Source: Myroides phaeus (lineage in GTDB: Bacteria > Bacteroidota > Bacteroidia > Flavobacteriales > Flavobacteriaceae). From it: a DNA stretch of 64,000 nucleotides. The DNA is taken from assembly GCF_009799805.1 (NCBI RefSeq), contig NZ_CP047050.1, positions 124,001-188,000 on the forward strand, in the 5' to 3' direction. This document shows, piece after piece, positions 1-8,113 of this stretch. A program made the translations under genes and the position numbers. Each line of letters opens with the position of its first letter. Within the stretch, counting starts at the first letter, position 1. The notes under the pieces were generated by a model. It saw nothing but the letters and a program-made list of their open reading frames with translations. It made no database searches and was not told the origin of the DNA.

Positions 1-697
1 TTGCTGCATGGAATCCTAATGCCAACTCTATACCATCATCCATTAAGGTTATAATACCAAGGAAAAAACCAGTACCGATATAATAAGTCATTATAATCAA
101 GCCTACCTTCTCTACTTCTGGATTTCCTAAATGCATTAATCCAAAAATAATAGATGTAGCAAATAAAGCTATAGCTCTACTGCGAGTTGCCAATCCTATT
201 CCCTGCATTAAATAAGCACGCATAAAGTATTCTTCAAAACTCGTTTGCAATGGAATTAAAATAATTGCAAAAATGAAGAACACTAAAAAGGGTCCAATCT
301 TTAAATTAAACTCAAAATCAGCTGGACTATCTATAAAGGAATACACAAAAAAACCAATAATAACCAAACTCCATAAACTAAAAGAAAACAATACTCTCTT
401 CAAATCTACTTTAAAACGAGAGGTGGTTAAACTTTTTAAACTTTGTTTATGAACAGCTAATACCCATACAATAAGAAACACTAACATAAAGACCAAAGGT
501 CCTATTGTTATCAAAAAATTAATGTTTTTACCATATTTTTCGATATTCATCTTTATAATTTCGTTCGTAGAAACCCGAGAAAATCGAATTGACACCCAAT
601 TCAAAAACATAATTCCCAAAAAAAACAAAGAAAATGGTAAATAATGCCATAACTTTTGTTTATTATTTTTTCTCAATAATTGCTCAATAAATCCCAT
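1..697 (-). CDS. CPBP family intramembrane metalloprotease (partial, C-terminus outside window)
   Basis: I translated this from the reverse strand: an ATG at 697 opens a frame that runs off the left edge (232 codons visible). The protein is very hydrophobic, with about five to six membrane segments. It carries the three CPBP (Abi/CAAX protease) motifs in order: a glutamate pair followed by arginine in FEEYFMRAYLMQ, then FGLMHLGNPE with a histidine, and a final histidine in LALGFHAA at the window edge. Family members are membrane glutamic-type/metal proteases related to Rce1, some linked to bacteriocin self-immunity; the substrate here is unknown. It diverges from the arsC-like gene across 41 bp. 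Family call is secure, function is not. Confidence 0.88.
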   Translation of the reverse strand, partial: MGFIEQLLRKNNKQKLWHYLPFSLFFLGIMFLNWVSIRFSRVSTNEIIKMNIEKYGKNINFLITIGPLVFMLVFLIVWVLAVHKQSLKSLTTSRFKVDLKRVLFSFSLWSLVIIGFFVYSFIDSPADFEFNLKIGPFLVFFIFAIILIPLQTSFEEYFMRAYLMQGIGLATRSRAIALFATSIIFGLMHLGNPEVEKVGLIIMTYYIGTGFFLGIITLMDDGIELALGFHAA

Positions 698-713
698 ATT
701 TCAAAAAATGTAC

Positions 714-721
714 TATATTTG
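714..721 (+). promoter_or_regulatory. -7 promoter box of the arsC-like gene
   Basis: TATATTTG matches the Bacteroidota -7 consensus TAnnTTTG. It lies 17 bp before the ATG at 739, so the transcript would have a leader of only about 12 nt. I see no convincing -33 box. Confidence 0.55.
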
Positions 722-738
722 ATATAAATTCCTTATTT

Positions 739-1080
739 ATGATAACAATTTACCACAATCCGCGTTGTAGCAAATCACGCGAAAGTATTGCTTTCATGGA
801 ACAACAAGGCGTAGCTTACAAAATTATAAAATATTTAGAAGCTGACCTTACAGAATCAGATGTAAAGACAATTCTTAAAAAACTTAACTACAATCCAATT
901 GAGTTAGTACGTACAAAAGACGCTTTATGGAAAGATACTTTTGGAGATGAAACCTTAAGTGATGAAGAAATTATTGAAGCAATGGTTAACAATCCTAAAC
1001 TAATTGAAAGACCTATTGTTGTTAATGGAGGAAAAGCTGTAATAGCACGACCAACAGAAAAGATTCACGAAATACTTTAG
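739..1080 (+). CDS. arsC: ArsC-family arsenate reductase (glutaredoxin type)
   Basis: A 113-residue thioredoxin-fold protein with the ArsC signature HNPRCSKSR near the N-terminus. Cys10 is the expected catalytic cysteine. Arg58 (LVRTK), Arg91 (ERPIV) and Arg104 (ARPTEK) fall where the three oxyanion-binding arginines of the plasmid R773 ArsC lie. Length matches the family. The established reaction is glutathione/glutaredoxin-dependent reduction of arsenate to arsenite; many chromosomal homologues without an ars operon have unproven substrates, and there is no arsenite pump or ArsR here. The gene is monocistronic, and the receptor gene follows after 83 bp. Confidence 0.87.
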   Translation: MITIYHNPRCSKSRESIAFMEQQGVAYKIIKYLEADLTESDVKTILKKLNYNPIELVRTKDALWKDTFGDETLSDEEIIEAMVNNPKLIERPIVVNGGKAVIARPTEKIHEIL

Positions 1081-1163
1081 TGTTGTTAACACAAAATTAA
1101 CAATACACCTGTTAAACCTTCAACACAAATTATAGTCTAAGTTGTATTAAACGATCGACTATA

Positions 1164-3641
1164 ATGAAAAGATTAAAAACTACAAAAGTTCTCCTGATGC
1201 TGTTTTCACTGTTTATAGGAATAACAGCATTAGCGCAGAACTCAAAATCAAGTACTTTATCTGGTACTGTAGTAGAAGCGGCAACAAACCTTCCTTTAGA
1301 GTATGCCAGTATTTTTGCTCAAAATGAGAAAAATGAAAATATTGTATCTGGTGGAATGACAGATGCAAAAGGGAACTATTCTTTTACTGTTCCTGATGGT
1401 ACATACTTTGTAAAAATCGAGTACTTAGGATTTAAAACTATCGAACTTCATAATATTATTGTCAATGGCAATACAAATATGGGAACACAAAAAGTAACTG
1501 GTGATACAGAATTACTTAGTGAAGTTGTGGTTATAGCGGAAAAATCTACTGTTGACATTAAATTAGACAAAAAAGTTTATAATGTTGGACAAGATATGAT
1601 TGTCAAAGGAGGAACTGCTGGAGATGTTTTAGACAATGTGCCGTCAATTACTGTTGACAGTGAGGGTGCTGTAAGTTTACGTGGAAACGAAAATGTAAAG
1701 GTACTTATTGATGGTAAGCCAACAGGACTTGCAAATAACATTCAAGAAGCTATGCGTATTCTGTCTGCTGAGTCTATTGACAAAGTAGAGGTTATTACTA
1801 ATCCATCTGCTCGTTATGAGGCAGAAGGTGGTGCTGGTATTATTAATATCATCTTGAAAAAAGGAAAAGCGCAAGGTTTAAATGGTAATATTACTGGAAC
1901 TGTTGGAGATCCTCGTAACTATGGTTTAAGTGGAAACTTAAATATTAGAGGTGAAAAATACAACTTCTATACAACACTTGGGTATAGAGATAGTAAAAGC
2001 AAAGGATATGGAGTTAACGACAACCAATATTTTGACGCTAACGGAAATACTACGCAATTCATTAATGAGTACAAAGACAATAAAAAAGAAAGACAAGTTT
2101 ACAACGGAATGTTTGGTTTAGACTATTACATCACTCCTTCATTTACTTGGTCGAATAGCGTTAGTGTACGTAGAAATAATGGTACTGCTCCTAATAGTGT
2201 AGATTATCAATACTACGATGCTAATCACGAGCTACAATATAATCGCGAGAGATTACAAAACACTAAATCAACTTGGAACAGTGTTGAGTACACAACTTCA
2301 TTTGAAAAGAAATTCAAAAAAGATGACCACAAATTAACTGTTGAAGGGACTATCTCTCAAGATAAGAGTGATGACACATCGCATATATCAGATATCAATG
2401 AGTTTTTAAATAAAACATCATTTGAAAGAAATTCTAACGATGATAAATATAAATCTGGTATTGTACGTTTAGACTATACTCTTCCTGTTGGTGAAAACGG
2501 GCATTTTGAAGCAGGATATTTAGGTACATTTAAAAATACAAGAAACGACTATAAATTTACAAATCTTGTAAATAATCAATGGATTGACACTAAAAATATG
2601 TCTAACATATTAGAGTATAAAGAGCAAGTAAATGCATTTTATACGCAGTATGGTAATAAGATTACAGACAAGATTAACTATATGGTTGGACTTCGTTGGG
2701 AATCAAGCAATATTGATGTAAACCAATTGTCAAGCAATGATTACAACAATAAAAAATACAATGACTTCTTTCCAAGTGTATTTTTAAATTATGAAATCTC
2801 GCCATCAAGTAGTGTTAGTGCAAGTTATAGTAGACGTATTATGCGCCCAAGAGGATTCTTTTTAAATCCTTTCTCTAACTATACCAGTGATATTAACTAC
2901 TTCCAAGGTAACCCTGATTTAGATCCTGCAAAAACAAATGCTTTTGATTTAGGATTTATAACAAGATGGAGTGGATTTACATTAAGTGCTTCTGCTTATT
3001 TCAACAGAACAGATGATACGTTCCAATTCGTTAAGAGAATTAATGGAACTACAGCTAATGGAACACCTATTACAGTTAGTTCTCCTATTAACTTAGCTAC
3101 AGAAAACAGATATGGTTTAGACTTTACTTTAAATTATTCACCTTACAAATGGTGGAGACTTAATGGTAACTTCAACTTATACAACTCTGAAACAAAAGGA
3201 GATTATACATTTACTGACTTAGATGGTACAAGTCAAACTCAAAACTTTGACAAAAATACATTTGCTTGGTTTACAAGAATATCATCGAAAGTAACGCTAC
3301 CATACAAAATTGATTGGCAAGCAAATGGTATGTACAGATCACCGTTTAATACAGCGCAAGGAAAAGTATTAGGTAATTTATCAGCGAATACTTCTTTGAG
3401 TAAGGATTTCTTAAAAGAAAAAGCAACTATTACTGTAAATGTAAGTGATATCTTCAACTCAAGAAAAAGAGAAATGGATATTAACTTACCACAATCTTTC
3501 TCTCATAGTGAAATGCAATGGAGAGGTCGTCAAGTGAGCTTATCATTTACTTATAGATTTAATCAAACTAAAAATGATCGTAAAAAGCAACAAAGAGGTG
3601 GTGAAGGAGAAAGTGATCAAGGAGAAATGATGATGATGTAA
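1164..3641 (+). CDS. TonB-dependent receptor-like outer membrane protein (carboxypeptidase-regulatory N-domain, outer membrane beta-barrel family)
   Basis: 825 residues. A signal peptide (about 1-25, cleavage after ALAQ) is followed by a CarboxypepD_reg-like beta-sandwich (about 30-110, LSGTVVEAATNLPLEYASI). A plug-like region (about 135-235) carries DVLDNVPSITVD, VSLRGNENVKVLIDG and YEAEGGAGIINIILKKG. The rest is a beta-barrel rich in alternating aromatic strands, as in the OMP_b-brl_3 family. Such proteins sit in the outer membrane and import unknown ligands or act as receptors. The barrel's last strand (VSLSFTYRFNQ) is followed by a hydrophilic tail ending in four methionines. No SusD-like partner is adjacent, so the substrate cannot be inferred. 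Confidence 0.92.
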   Translation: MKRLKTTKVLLMLFSLFIGITALAQNSKSSTLSGTVVEAATNLPLEYASIFAQNEKNENIVSGGMTDAKGNYSFTVPDGTYFVKIEYLGFKTIELHNIIVNGNTNMGTQKVTGDTELLSEVVVIAEKSTVDIKLDKKVYNVGQDMIVKGGTAGDVLDNVPSITVDSEGAVSLRGNENVKVLIDGKPTGLANNIQEAMRILSAESIDKVEVITNPSARYEAEGGAGIINIILKKGKAQGLNGNITGTVGDPRNYGLSGNLNIRGEKYNFYTTLGYRDSKSKGYGVNDNQYFDANGNTTQFINEYKDNKKERQVYNGMFGLDYYITPSFTWSNSVSVRRNNGTAPNSVDYQYYDANHELQYNRERLQNTKSTWNSVEYTTSFEKKFKKDDHKLTVEGTISQDKSDDTSHISDINEFLNKTSFERNSNDDKYKSGIVRLDYTLPVGENGHFEAGYLGTFKNTRNDYKFTNLVNNQWIDTKNMSNILEYKEQVNAFYTQYGNKITDKINYMVGLRWESSNIDVNQLSSNDYNNKKYNDFFPSVFLNYEISPSSSVSASYSRRIMRPRGFFLNPFSNYTSDINYFQGNPDLDPAKTNAFDLGFITRWSGFTLSASAYFNRTDDTFQFVKRINGTTANGTPITVSSPINLATENRYGLDFTLNYSPYKWWRLNGNFNLYNSETKGDYTFTDLDGTSQTQNFDKNTFAWFTRISSKVTLPYKIDWQANGMYRSPFNTAQGKVLGNLSANTSLSKDFLKEKATITVNVSDIFNSRKREMDINLPQSFSHSEMQWRGRQVSLSFTYRFNQTKNDRKKQQRGGEGESDQGEMMMM

Positions 3642-3711
3642 GCATAAATAAAGACAATAAAAACAAATGTTATTTAAGACTAACTAATTGATTTTTCAAT
3701 CTATTTGTTTT

Positions 3712-3740
3712 AACCGAAGATTAAATCTTCGGTTTTTTTT
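3712..3740 (+). terminator. Rho-independent terminator of the receptor gene
   Basis: AACCGAAGAT / ATCTTCGGTT form a perfect 10-bp stem with a TAA loop, followed by a T run. Confidence 0.85.
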
Positions 3741-3800
3741 TGCTTTATTTTCAAATGTATTCCTATTAATACTCTTCTACAATAAAGGTAGACAAATAAA

Positions 3801-3840
3801 AAAGGCTCATAATATAAATATTATGAGCCTTTATTTTTTT
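3801..3840. terminator. Bidirectional terminator
   Basis: A 15-bp perfect inverted repeat (AAAGGCTCATAATAT / ATATTATGAGCCTTT) is flanked by a T run on the right and an A run on the left. It therefore can terminate the small minus-strand gene at 3852 and act as a second stop for the receptor gene. Confidence 0.8.
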
Positions 3841-3851
3841 TAATCAGATGA

Positions 3852-4028
3852 TTACATCTGACCTTCTTCTAATTGCTGTCTTTTAGCTTTCTTTTCTTTT
3901 AAGAATTCTCTAGTTCCACCTACTGCCCAATAGCTAGCAAATCCAACTAAAAATATTAAAAGCCAAAATGCCATTGTTATAACAGTCATGGCAACAATGA
4001 AACCTAAATACTGTTGAAATTCAAACAT
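3852..4028 (-). CDS. Small single-span membrane protein (58 aa), function unknown
   Basis: Found by translating the reverse strand: ATG at 4028, TAA at 3852, 58 codons. The N-terminus is short and polar (MFEFQQYLG), then one long hydrophobic stretch (about residues 9-33, with VAMTVITMAFWLLIFLVGFA), then a basic, charged tail (REFLKEKKAKRQQLEEGQ). It has its own strong terminator immediately downstream at 3801-3840, which supports a real transcription unit. I do not recognise a family. The shape is that of small bitopic inner-membrane proteins with a cytoplasmic tail. Confidence 0.65.
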   Translation of the reverse strand: MFEFQQYLGFIVAMTVITMAFWLLIFLVGFASYWAVGGTREFLKEKKAKRQQLEEGQM

Positions 4029-4176
4029 GTTTTTCAGAATTAATTTTTGTATATACGCTTCAAATATAACTATTTTTATAAATATGACCTATTCAAGCTT
4101 TATTTTTTATCCTTCTTTAGAATTATCCTAAATAAAATCACTACATTTATACATAATCATTCTAAATACTACAACT

Positions 4177-5577
4177 ATGGACTACAGAATAGAAAAGGAT
4201 ACGATTGGAGAGGTTAATGTTCCTAATGATAAATATTGGGGAGCGCAAACAGAACGTTCTAAAAACAACTTTAAAATTGGTCCTGAGGCATCTATGCCAC
4301 ACGAAATCATAGAAGCTTTTGCTTTTTTAAAAAAGGCGGCTGCTTTTGCAAACTTTGATTTAGGAGTTTTAACTCAAAATAAAAGAGACGCTATTGCACA
4401 AGTATGTGATGAAATAATTGCTAATAAATTAAACGAACACTTCCCCCTGGTAATCTGGCAAACAGGTTCTGGTACACAATCCAATATGAATGTGAATGAA
4501 GTTATTGCTAATCGCGCACAAGTATTAGCTGGTTTTGAAATTGGAAAGGGAGAGACTGTAATTAAAGCTAATGATGATGTAAACAAATCCCAATCATCTA
4601 ATGATACTTATCCTACCGCTATGCATATTGCTGCATATAAAGCGGTGATTGAGCATACAATACCTGGAGTTACACAATTGAGAAATACATTACACAGCAG
4701 ATCTATTTTGTATAAAGATGTTGTAAAAATCGGACGAACTCATCTTATGGATGCTACTCCTTTAACTTTAGGACAAGAACTATCGGGATATGTAGCTCAA
4801 TTAGATTATGGGTTAAAAGCTCTAAATAACACATTAGATCACTTATCTGAATTAGCATTAGGTGGTACCGCAGTTGGAACAGGATTGAATACTCCTGAAG
4901 GATACGACCAAAAAGTAGCACAATACATTGCTGACTTCACTAAACTTCCTTTTAAAACGGCTCCTAATAAATTTGAAGCGTTAGCGGCTCATGATGCTAT
5001 TGTAGAAACACACGGAGCACTTAAACAATTGGCTGTTTCACTTTTTAAAATTGCCAATGATATTCGCTTATTAGCTTCTGGTCCTCGTTCGGGTATAGGA
5101 GAAATCTTAATTCCAGCTAACGAACCTGGTTCTTCTATTATGCCAGGAAAAGTAAATCCTACACAATGTGAAGCTCTTACAATGGTAGCTGCTCAGGTCT
5201 TAGGAAACGATACTACTATAGCTTTTTGTGGTACACAAGGTCATTTTGAACTAAATGTATTTAAACCTGTAATGGCTGCAAACTTTTTACAATCTGCTAA
5301 GCTAATAGGCGATGCTTGTATTTCTTTCGACATTCATTGTGCCGCTGGTATTGAACCTAATACACCACGTATACAAGAATTGTTAAACAACTCTTTGATG
5401 TTGGTTACAGCACTAAATACCAAAATAGGATACTATAAAGCGGCTGAAATAGCACAGACGGCTCATAAAAATGGTAGTACTCTAAAAGAAGAGGCTGTTA
5501 GATTGGGTTATGTAACTGCTGAAGAATTTGACAAATGGGTAGACCCTAAACTAATGGTTGGAAAAATTAAACTATAA
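4177..5577 (+). CDS. fumC: Class II fumarate hydratase
   Basis: 466 residues, full length for FumC. It starts [21 protein letters not shown], typical of the family. It contains the superfamily signature [11 protein letters not shown] near residue 320 (the flexible SS loop with the catalytic serine), [14 protein letters not shown] [14 protein letters not shown], and [10 protein letters not shown] with the catalytic-site histidine. It catalyses reversible hydration of fumarate to L-malate in the TCA cycle as an iron-independent cytosolic homotetramer. It is monocistronic and convergent with trpB, with a shared hairpin between them. A weak -7-like TACATTTA lies at 4142. Confidence 0.97.
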   Translation: MDYRIEKDTIGEVNVPNDKYWGAQTERSKNNFKIGPEASMPHEIIEAFAFLKKAAAFANFDLGVLTQNKRDAIAQVCDEIIANKLNEHFPLVIWQTGSGTQSNMNVNEVIANRAQVLAGFEIGKGETVIKANDDVNKSQSSNDTYPTAMHIAAYKAVIEHTIPGVTQLRNTLHSRSILYKDVVKIGRTHLMDATPLTLGQELSGYVAQLDYGLKALNNTLDHLSELALGGTAVGTGLNTPEGYDQKVAQYIADFTKLPFKTAPNKFEALAAHDAIVETHGALKQLAVSLFKIANDIRLLASGPRSGIGEILIPANEPGSSIMPGKVNPTQCEALTMVAAQVLGNDTTIAFCGTQGHFELNVFKPVMAANFLQSAKLIGDACISFDIHCAAGIEPNTPRIQELLNNSLMLVTALNTKIGYYKAAEIAQTAHKNGSTLKEEAVRLGYVTAEEFDKWVDPKLMVGKIKL

Positions 5578-5598
5578 TTTTACTATTTATAAAATTTA

Positions 5599-5632
5599 AA
5601 AGCCAATATCTACTACGTAAATATTGGCTTTT
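5599..5632. terminator. Terminator between fumC and trpB
   Basis: AAAGCCAATAT / ATATTGGCTTT form an 11-bp stem with an 11-nt loop. A/T runs on both sides suggest it works for fumC and possibly for trpB, which ends at 5702. Confidence 0.7.
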
Positions 5633-5701
5633 ATGTTTGTAAACAACGACTGTGTACTCTTCAAGTACTAATCTCTAAATAAGTCATAATTGTATCTCTT
5701 A

Positions 5702-6883
5702 TTAAAAATTAAAGTAACTTCTATAATTATCTAAGTCCTTATCTCCTCTACCTGATAAGTTAATTACCACAATATCATCTTCTTTAAACTTTCTCTGTTC
5801 TAACACAGCTAAGGCGTGTGAACTTTCAATTGCCGGAATAATCCCTTCATCTTTACATAAGTTTAAACCTGCTTGCATTGCTTCGTCATCTTTAATAGCA
5901 TAAAACTCTGCTCTATTTTGTTCTTTCATATGCGCATATAACGGACCAAATCCTGGATAGTCTAAACCAGCTGATACAGAATATGCTTCTAAGGGCTCCC
6001 CTTGCTCATCTTGCATAAACAATGTTTTACTTCCGTGTAACACACCTGCTTTACCTACAAATGACGTTGCTGCTGTTTTATCGGTATCTGCACCTTCTCC
6101 ACCACCTTCAGCTACAATCAGCTTAACATTACTATCTTCTAAGAAGTGGTAAAAAGCACCAACTGCGTTACTACCTCCTCCAACACAAGCAATAATATAA
6201 TCTGGTTCTTCTTTGCCTTCTTTCTCTAATAATTGCTTGCGAATTTCTTTAGATATAACAGATTGAAAACGACTTACCATATCAGGATAAGGGTGTGGAC
6301 CTACTGCCGAACCAATTAGGTAAAACGTATCATCTGGATTTTCTACCCAGTACATTAATGCCTCATCAACAGCTTCTTTTAATGTTTTAGCCCCTGATTC
6401 CGCAGCACGAACCTCAGCTCCAAGCATTTTCATACGCGCTACATTAGGTGCTTGTCTTGCAATATCTAAAGCTCCCATATAAACAATACACTCCATTCCC
6501 ATCAAAGCACATACAGTAGCTGTTGCTACACCGTGTTGACCTGCTCCTGTTTCTGCTACAATCTTATTTTTACCAAGTTTCTTAGCTAATAAAATCTGTC
6601 CGATTGTATTATTAATCTTATGAGCACCAGTATGACATAAATCCTCACGCTTAAGGTAAACTTTTGTATTGTATTTTTTTGAAAGTCCCTTTGCAAAGTA
6701 CAGTGGAGTCGGACGCCCTACATAATCTTTTAACAACTCCTCCATTTCTTTCTGAAAACTTGGCTCTTGAATAATTTGCACATACTCATTTTGCAACTTT
6801 GTAATAATTGGATTTAAAGCTTCCGGAATAAATGCTCCACCATAATTTCCATAAAAACCGTTTTGATCTACTTGATATTTCAT
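5702..6883 (-). CDS. trpB: Tryptophan synthase beta chain
   Basis: 393 residues, full length for TrpB1. The PLP lysine is Lys89 in HTGAHKINN (Lys87 in E. coli). The phosphate-binding loop GGGSNAVG and the catalytic-site KREDLCHTGAHK region are intact. It condenses indole with L-serine to tryptophan, normally in an alpha2-beta2 complex with TrpA. No trpA or other trp gene is adjacent on either side, which is unusual. Expression is likely controlled by the leader peptide (6972-7058) and terminator (6919-6949) immediately upstream. The missing partner could be elsewhere in the genome, or the enzyme may salvage free indole. Confidence 0.96.
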   Translation of the reverse strand: MKYQVDQNGFYGNYGGAFIPEALNPIITKLQNEYVQIIQEPSFQKEMEELLKDYVGRPTPLYFAKGLSKKYNTKVYLKREDLCHTGAHKINNTIGQILLAKKLGKNKIVAETGAGQHGVATATVCALMGMECIVYMGALDIARQAPNVARMKMLGAEVRAAESGAKTLKEAVDEALMYWVENPDDTFYLIGSAVGPHPYPDMVSRFQSVISKEIRKQLLEKEGKEEPDYIIACVGGGSNAVGAFYHFLEDSNVKLIVAEGGGEGADTDKTAATSFVGKAGVLHGSKTLFMQDEQGEPLEAYSVSAGLDYPGFGPLYAHMKEQNRAEFYAIKDDEAMQAGLNLCKDEGIIPAIESSHALAVLEQRKFKEDDIVVINLSGRGDKDLDNYRSYFNF

Positions 6884-6918
6884 ATTCTATATTTTTTTTA
6901 ATTTCAGTTTAAGGCAAA

Positions 6919-6949
6919 AAAAAAGGCTTGTCGTTCGACAAGCCTTTTT
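6919..6949 (-). terminator. Attenuator terminator upstream of trpB
   Basis: On the minus strand a 13-14 bp perfect stem (AAAAGGCTTGTCG / CGACAAGCCTTTT, 2-nt loop) is followed by a run of nine Ts. It lies between the leader peptide stop and the trpB start, so it ends transcription before trpB. Its 5' arm contains AAGGCU, which can pair with AG(U)CCUU in the leader coding sequence (one bulged U), giving a plausible antiterminator. Confidence 0.88.
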
Positions 6950-6971
6950 CAATTATATATATTATTTCTTA

Positions 6972-7058
6972 TTAACTCATATATACATAGCAAGGACTGC
7001 TCACGACGTCTGACGTAAGTTTAGTCCACCACCAAGTATTTGTAAGAATTAAATTCAT
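6972..7058 (-). CDS. trpL: trp operon leader peptide (28 aa, Trp-Trp-Trp)
   Basis: ATG at 7058, TAA at 6972: MNLILTNTWWWTKLTS... with three consecutive TGG codons at residues 9-11, ending VYMS. The arrangement is the classical one: promoter at 7080-7105, short ORF with consecutive codons for the pathway product, then a rho-independent terminator, then trpB. Ribosome stalling at the Trp codons when charged tRNA-Trp is scarce would cover the TGGTGGTGGACT segment and free AGTCCTT to pair with AAGGCT of the terminator stem. GGACT of the Trp segment can otherwise pair with AGTCC. The gene organisation is seen directly; the mechanism is inferred by analogy with enteric trp attenuation. Confidence 0.85.
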   Translation of the reverse strand: MNLILTNTWWWTKLTSDVVSSPCYVYMS

Positions 7059-7079
7059 TTTTCTCTTTGTATTGAGTGA

Positions 7080-7105
7080 CAAATGTAAAAAGTTTTTTTT
7101 ACAAA
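7080..7105 (-). promoter_or_regulatory. Promoter of the trpL-trpB unit
   Basis: -7 box TACATTTG (7080-7087) and -33 TTTG (7102-7105) with 14 bp between them. The start point would be near 7073, about 15 nt before the leader peptide ATG. Confidence 0.7.
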
Positions 7106-7164
7106 ACAAAAAAAAAGAGAAAATCACATTTGTAACTCTCTCTTTTTAAATATTGTTTGTTAAA

Positions 7165-7815
7165 CTATAGTGAAACCATTGCATCTTTTACTGCTGTAAT
7201 TTCAGATGTATCATATCCACTAAAAGTTTTTAAATAAGTACGTATTGAAGTACCGAACCCATCTTCAAAGCTATTTAAACCATTGCTGTTTAAAAACTTT
7301 TTTACAGAACCTGCCCCACCTAAGTGAGCCGCAGCTAAAATACCTGATTCTGTAATTGAGATTCCTCCTATACGTTTTCCGTCAAATTTTTCAATCTCTT
7401 TTCTTAATATCCATTTATTTTTTGAAACTAAAGCATCAAATGCTTTCTCTTGTTTCAAAGGATTATCAAGAAAATCACTTGTATCAGTAATACCAATTGA
7501 ACGTAGTGCTAATTTTCCAAATTGATATTTTCCCATGTACCCATAAGAATTTACAATTTTGTATAATCCGTAAGATTCTCGCACTGCCAATGCCTGTTTA
7601 AAACCGACATAACTCTTTCCGATAAACGGTATTGCTACTAACTTTCCATTTGCAGTTTCCGACTCTTCTTCACTTGTTGGAAACTCATATGATAAGGGTG
7701 ATTCAGGTACTATTTTGTACTCTTCTAATAACATAGTTTCATACTTTTTGAAACCTGATACAACACCTCCTGTTAATAAAACAAGACCGATAAAAAAAGA
7801 ACATTTTTTTCTCAT
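7165..7815 (-). CDS. Lysozyme-like / transglycosylase-like exported protein
   Basis: I chose the ATG at 7815 (216 aa) because it gives a clean membrane-targeting N-terminus (MRKKCSFFIGLVLLTGGVVSG). An in-frame GTG at 7845 would add 10 residues and bury it. The -7 box at 7862-7869 allows either. The core resembles the lysozyme-like fold: RESYGLYKIVN with a candidate catalytic Glu, then YGYMGKYQFGKLAL and, later, AAHLGGAGSVKKFLNSNG. Proteins of this type cleave peptidoglycan glycan strands or occur in cell-envelope hydrolases. The assignment rests on motif resemblance and should be treated as family-level only. Monocistronic. Confidence 0.72.
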   Translation of the reverse strand: MRKKCSFFIGLVLLTGGVVSGFKKYETMLLEEYKIVPESPLSYEFPTSEEESETANGKLVAIPFIGKSYVGFKQALAVRESYGLYKIVNSYGYMGKYQFGKLALRSIGITDTSDFLDNPLKQEKAFDALVSKNKWILRKEIEKFDGKRIGGISITESGILAAAHLGGAGSVKKFLNSNGLNSFEDGFGTSIRTYLKTFSGYDTSEITAVKDAMVSL

Positions 7816-7861
7816 TAAAACTAATTTCTCAAGCCCTGTCACCACTTGAAATTTCTGAGGG

Positions 7862-7869
7862 CAAAGTTA
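7862..7869 (-). promoter_or_regulatory. -7 box of the lysozyme-like gene
   Basis: TAACTTTG on the minus strand, about 47 bp before the preferred ATG. Confidence 0.5.
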
Positions 7870-8057
7870 CTTCTATTTTACCAAGCACCTATTTATTTAG
7901 CACTTATTTCCAAACTTTAACACTTACAAACAATACAACTACCTGAAAAACAATAACTTATATTAAATAATTTTATATTAAAAACTCTTGTTTAAATCAC
8001 AATTATATCCTAAATTAAAGGAGGCAGTAACGCTTTTTTTTAGTAAAAAGCACAAAA

Positions 8058-8090
8058 AAAAGCGTGATAAACAATTTTTATCACGCTTTT
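8058..8090 (-). terminator. Terminator of the ABC-F gene
   Basis: AAAAGCGTGATAA / TTATCACGCTTTT, a 13-bp stem with a 7-nt loop and T run on the minus strand, 24 bp after the stop codon. Confidence 0.85.
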
Positions 8091-8113
8091 TACATTTTTA
8101 TTTCTTTGTGTTT

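Noticed and set aside
7816..7845. Longer N-terminus of the lysozyme-like protein using the GTG at 7845
   Set aside because: It would place the hydrophobic export segment behind 10 extra residues, while ATG at 7815 yields a standard signal.
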